Shown here one piece after another: positions 60,366 through 64,000 of a stretch of 64,000 nt of DNA (position 1 is the stretch's first letter; the number at the start of each line of letters is the position of its first letter). The stretch is from Cornus controversa (taxonomy: Eukaryota > Streptophyta > Magnoliopsida > Cornales > Cornaceae). The stretch lies in assembly GCA_026545225.1 (NCBI GenBank), contig CM048845.1:93436533-93500532 (forward strand), read 5' to 3'. The notes under the pieces are model-generated. The model saw only the letters and a program-made list of their open reading frames with translations, had not been told where the DNA came from and made no database searches. The translations under genes and the position numbers were made by a program.

Positions 60366-60860
60366 CAAAGTTAGTAGGTTTAGGTTAACCTTAATTGTGT
60401 TTGTATCATAATCGTGTCAACCAGTGTAATTTGTTTAAATAATCATATCATGTTTGTGTTTTGGAGCTCAACTCGTTTAACTTGACTAGACTACCTGTAA
60501 CTCGTTTTAATCCAATTACTATGAAATTTTTTATTATTTTAATATAAGTCTAATATAGATATTGTATTTGGCTTTTTTTTAATTGTATTGTCATAATTAT
60601 TCTTATTTTCAAGAATTTAGTCCATTATTTTAAATTTTTCATTATATTTGTATTTTATACTAAGTTAATAAATAGATTACATGACTTATTTAAGTTAAAT
60701 GAGTTAAACATGTCATTAAATGTTCTTAAATGTATTACAAGAATCGTGTCGTGTTATCTGTTTAATAAATGAGTCGTGTTCGTATCGAAAGTCTTTGGTA
60801 TTATTATTAAATGAGTCATATTTGAGTTAGTCTTTTTAACAAAATACTTATAAATTGACA
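60366..60860. repeat. GTGTCGTGTT-type dispersed repeat, second copy
   Basis: Contains TTGTGTTTGTATCATAATCG, GTCGTGTTATCTGTTTAATA and GAGTCGTGTTCGTATCG, shared in style and order with the 17280-17625 copy. Its middle is AT-rich and diverged. Confidence 0.5.
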
Positions 60861-61099
60861 CAACATAATTATCACCTTCTAACACGAATTAAAAAATTAT
60901 ACAATACCTATGGATACTGATGATGTGCCATCCACAACAAGTGTAAGCCAACTACTAATTTTTCTACAATCAAGGAGAAATGAAGAGCTTACACTTGTTG
61001 GAGATATCACATTATTAGTGATTCTAGTGTATTGTATACTTTTTTAACGAATTAACACCCTTTGTAAATATGTCGCATTGATTGAAGCATTTATGTTCT

Positions 61100-61580
61100 A
61101 CATCTAGAAAGCATGGACACGGGTACGACTATAAAATAATAATATAATATATTAATATATATTTATTATTCAAAAAAAAAAAATTATATTACAGAAATCT
61201 TTCAATTCATCATCAATTAATTAAGAATCAAACAAAAATAGATAAATAGATTAAAGACTTCAATTCATCATCAATTAATTAAGAACCAAACAAAAATAGA
61301 TAAATAGATTAAAGAACTAAACTTATTATGTTTCAATTTTTTGTTCATTTTTTAGTCTTCTTCATTTTTTATTTGTTCACTTATAAATTCCTTACAAAAT
61401 ATGTGAATATATTACTATTACAAAGTGTCCGACATGTATTCAAAGAGTGTTCGAAAAATATATAAAAAAAATATTACAGGACACTTAAAAGTGTTCGACA
61501 CGTATTTGAAGAGTGTCTGAGTATCGAACACGGTGTTCGAAGAGTGTTCGATACGGACATGACACGCTCGTTGAAGGATC
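61100..61580. repeat. dispersed 'GACAC...ATACGG' repeat, copy 4, with internal repeats
   Basis: The left edge AAAGCATGGACACGGGTACG parallels copy 2. The right half repeats GTGTCCGACATGTATTCAAA-like and AGTGTTCGACACGTATTTGA-like phrases at least three times and ends GATACGGACATGACACGC. A separate 60-bp near-exact direct repeat (CTTCAATTCATCATCAATTA and onward) is present at about 61199 and 61258. Confidence 0.6.
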
Positions 61581-61802
61581 CATATTTTCTAGTTCTAGAC
61601 CGTGGTATGGTCTAGTGCTATGATTTCTCCCTCTTTAACTATCAAAAAGCACCCCAAAAAAAAAATCCATTCCTGACCTAAAGACCAAAATGAATAAATA
61701 AAATATTGGAGTGTTTCTACGTGACAAAAATGCATATGAGACCTCAGTGAGTGCGTAAAGGACCATGAATTTCGCTTGCCTAATGTCCCTTTACACGGTT
61801 AA

Positions 61803-62666
61803 TTTTTCAAAGGGTAATCTGCAAAAACACCCATTCGAGTACCTCTCATTGGCAAAACACCCCCTTGTGTATTATTATTGTTATTATTATTTTTTTGGCA
61901 AAAATTCCCCTCTCAACTAATAGAAATCTAATGAGAAGGGTTATTGTGACAAAAATGCCCCTCCACACATGTAAAAAATAGAAGAAAATGCAAAAAAGAG
62001 AAAATAAAAGTGAGCCAATCTCTTAAAAAATATTTTTTGTTAATAAATATTAATTTATTCTTTGAATGACCATGTTATCAATTTTTAATAATATCATTAA
62101 TTCATACATTTTGATAAATATTTTCATGTTAATTTTTAATCTCCCGAACTTTCAACTTTAACATATTTAATTTGTAATAATATATTTTTGCAATTTGTTG
62201 AATGTTAATGTTCATTTTTAATTAGTTAACCTCTAATATTGTAATTTTTTATTTTTAAAAAGCATTGAATATTATTATCCTCTTTTCCAAATAAAAATTT
62301 TTAGAGAAAATTAAAAATGAACATTAACATTCAACAAATTGAAAAAATATACAATTACAAATTATAAATGATAAAGTTAAAAGTTCGAGAGATTTAAAAT
62401 TAACATGAAAATATTTATCAAAATGTATGAATTAATGATATTATTGAAAATTAATAACATCATCATTCAAAGAAAATAGTAATATTTATTGATATTTTTG
62501 TATTGCAAAGAGATTGACACACTTGTTTTTCTCTATTTTTTACATTTGGTGGGGGATTTTCGTCACAATTATCCCTCGTGAGATTTTCATTAGTTTATGA
62601 GAGGTTTTTTTCTGGCCAGTCAAAGGGTTTTTTTTTTTTTTTTTTTGCAGTTTGCCCTCTTTCAAA
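61803..62666. mobile_element. foldback MULE-like element, 846 bp, nearly all palindrome
   Basis: The body is 61812-62657. The flanks TTTTTCAAA (61803-61811) and TCTTTCAAA (62658-62666) match at 8 of 9 positions, a Mutator-like 9-bp duplication. The ends GGGTAATCTGCAAAAAC and, in reverse complement, GGGCAAACTGCAAAAAA face each other. Pairing continues through the whole element: the left-arm block TTTTCATGTTAATTTTTAAT (62123 on) is answered by ATTTAAAATTAACATGAAAA at about 62393-62412, and AATGTTAATGTTCATTTTTA (62202) by AAAAATGAACATTAACATTC (62313). Arms are about 400 bp around a ~60-bp centre. No coding frame. Confidence 0.85.
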
Positions 62667-63084
62667 TGTAGAGTAATTCCACTTATGAAAAATGTTTTAA
62701 AATGGAGTTATTACAAAAAAAAAAAAAATTAACCGAGCACTTTTGATTGATCATATATACAAAATATAAGGAAATAGAACCTCCCATCTCACAACAAAAT
62801 AAAATGCGCATCATACGCATATAATATTCATACGCTAACAAAGCATGATCACATCTTCCGTTAAATCTTTCCTTTTTATCCACTTTATTAACCATTTAAT
62901 TAGTGAATATTATAGAGTCAAATTATTGTAAGGTTGACGGAGAATATTTTGAATAATATATAAAAAGGCCGAATTTCACAAAAGCTCATGAACTATCAAA
63001 TTCAATCAAATAACCTCCTAAACTATTGAACGCTTCCCCCAAGTAATAAGTATCATGTAAGACTAAATGTTAAAAGAGTCATCA
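62667..63084. other. intergenic spacer
   Basis: AT-rich. A CATGAACTATCAAATTCAAT string near 62988 resembles the unit at 28895-29110. Nothing else was seen. Confidence 0.35.
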
Positions 63085-64000
63085 GAGCATTCACAGTAAC
63101 ATTTCTGAATTTGGCTCTTCGAAATTTGAATTGCACATCAGTATTTTGAAGAGTCATGTCAGTGGAGCAGAATTTCTAAATTTTGGCTTTACATTACACT
63201 CTTAGAATTTCTGCTAGCAAAAAATAATAATATTATAATAAAATTTTAGTTTTAATTATTATTATTTTTTATTTTTTCCTAACCACCATATTTTCTATCT
63301 TATATAAACACTCATTTGCTCATTCATAAAATCATCACTATATTCATTTTTTTTCATTCTAGCGAAATATCATTCGCCATATCCTTTCATTTTGAAATTT
63401 TAATGGCTTCATCATCACAATCGTTTCCTTTGCGAGACTCTAATTCTTCATTTTCTTTGTCATCCTGCTCATCAATATATTTTAACACATTGATTAAACA
63501 AAGACTAAACGCCTACAAATCGGTTCTAAATTGCGCAACGCTGGAGATGGTAGCACAGGTCTTTTAACCACCTAAGAGGCAGTACATTCATCGCGACATG
63601 ACGGAAAAGGAAGCTAGGCCACTGTCAGCTAATAAAAGACTAATTTGATAAGAATTGCACATATACACTAGAGATATTTTTCAAACGATTCAGGATGTGA
63701 TGAGAACTATTTCTTCGTTTCCTGAATGCTGTTAAAGTTTATGAAGACTTTTTCATTCAAAAAAGGGATGCGATTGATCTTATAGGGTTGTCTTCTATAC
63801 AGAAGATGACAACTGTAATACGTATACTTGCATATGGTTGTGTAGTTGATCACTGTGACATGTATATTAAAATTGGCGAGAGCACTACCATTAGAAGTTT
63901 GATGACATTTTGTAATGTTGTTGTTGTTGTGGTGTGGAGAAGTACATGTGCCGACCAAACGAAGTTGACATAGCACGATTGTTTTAAGAAATGGCGGCTA
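63085..64000 (+). pseudogene. PIF/Harbinger transposase-like gene, decayed, runs off window
   Basis: The left end GAGCATTCACAGTAACATTT (about 63086) resembles Harbinger termini. A frame from 63402 (MASSSQSFPLRD) reads through a TAA at 63565 into RQYIHRDMTEKEA, like the RYI-RD motif before the Harbinger nuclease. After more stops, about 63740-63910 gives KKRDAIDLIGLSSIQKMTT, then RILAYG and YIKIGESTTIRSL, the recognisable 'plant transposon protein' (DDE_Tnp_4-related) pattern. A frameshift near 63928 leads to CRPNEVDIARLF, a stop, then EMAA at the edge. The catalytic DDE part would lie beyond 64000. Stops and frameshifts show it is inactive. Confidence 0.75.

Noticed and set aside
1-64000. A co-functional or biosynthetic gene cluster
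   Set aside because: The five genes (GMC oxidoreductase, ATP synthase epsilon, NSA2, CSLC, unknown plastid-like protein) have unrelated roles, mixed strands and wide spacing; nothing supports a joint pathway.

Overview
This is a window of a flowering-plant nuclear genome, most likely a eudicot. The evidence is AT-rich DNA, genes split by GT-AG introns, and four genes whose products closely match conserved plant families. There are many plant-type repeats (LINE, solo LTRs, TRIM, MULE-like, hAT-like, PIF/Harbinger) and no prokaryotic features. The species cannot be told from the sequence.

Genes, left to right. (1) 7358-9207, minus: a 3-exon GMC-family flavoprotein of the HOTHEAD/(R)-mandelonitrile lyase-like group, 553 aa. 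(2) 15609-19432, minus: the epsilon subunit of mitochondrial ATP synthase, 67 aa, two exons split by a 3.6-kb intron, the last exon holding only 20 coding bases. (3) 20672-26982, minus: the 60S ribosome-biogenesis factor NSA2, 260 aa, nine exons, the first coding only the start methionine. (4) 40011-42867, plus: a CSLC-type xyloglucan glucan synthase (GT2), 694 aa, five exons. (5) 47913-59339, plus: a conserved protein of unknown function with a plastid-like N-terminus, 327 aa, eight exons; its sixth intron (6.2 kb) holds a degenerate LINE and a solo LTR. All five reading frames close exactly when the exons are joined. The genes are unrelated in function and show no cluster logic.

Most of the rest is transposon debris, and several elements can be delimited to the base from target-site duplications (TSDs). 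These are a 1.29-kb MULE-like element (9621-10912, 9-bp TSD); a solo LTR with a 6-bp flanking repeat split by a 5'-truncated LINE that has its own TSD of about 13 bp (12595-14299); a TRIM-like element with a tRNA-Met primer-binding site, interrupted by a MITE-like insert (28180-28860); a 504-bp hAT-like MITE with a perfect 8-bp TSD inside an older LINE remnant (32652-33155); a solo LTR with a perfect 5-bp TSD (56526-56927); and an 846-bp, almost entirely palindromic MULE-like element (61812-62657). The right edge runs into a decayed PIF/Harbinger transposase gene.

I found no convincing previously undescribed biological system. The most unusual observations are the nested insertions, the long foldback element, and the extreme exon structures of NSA2 and the ATP synthase epsilon gene.
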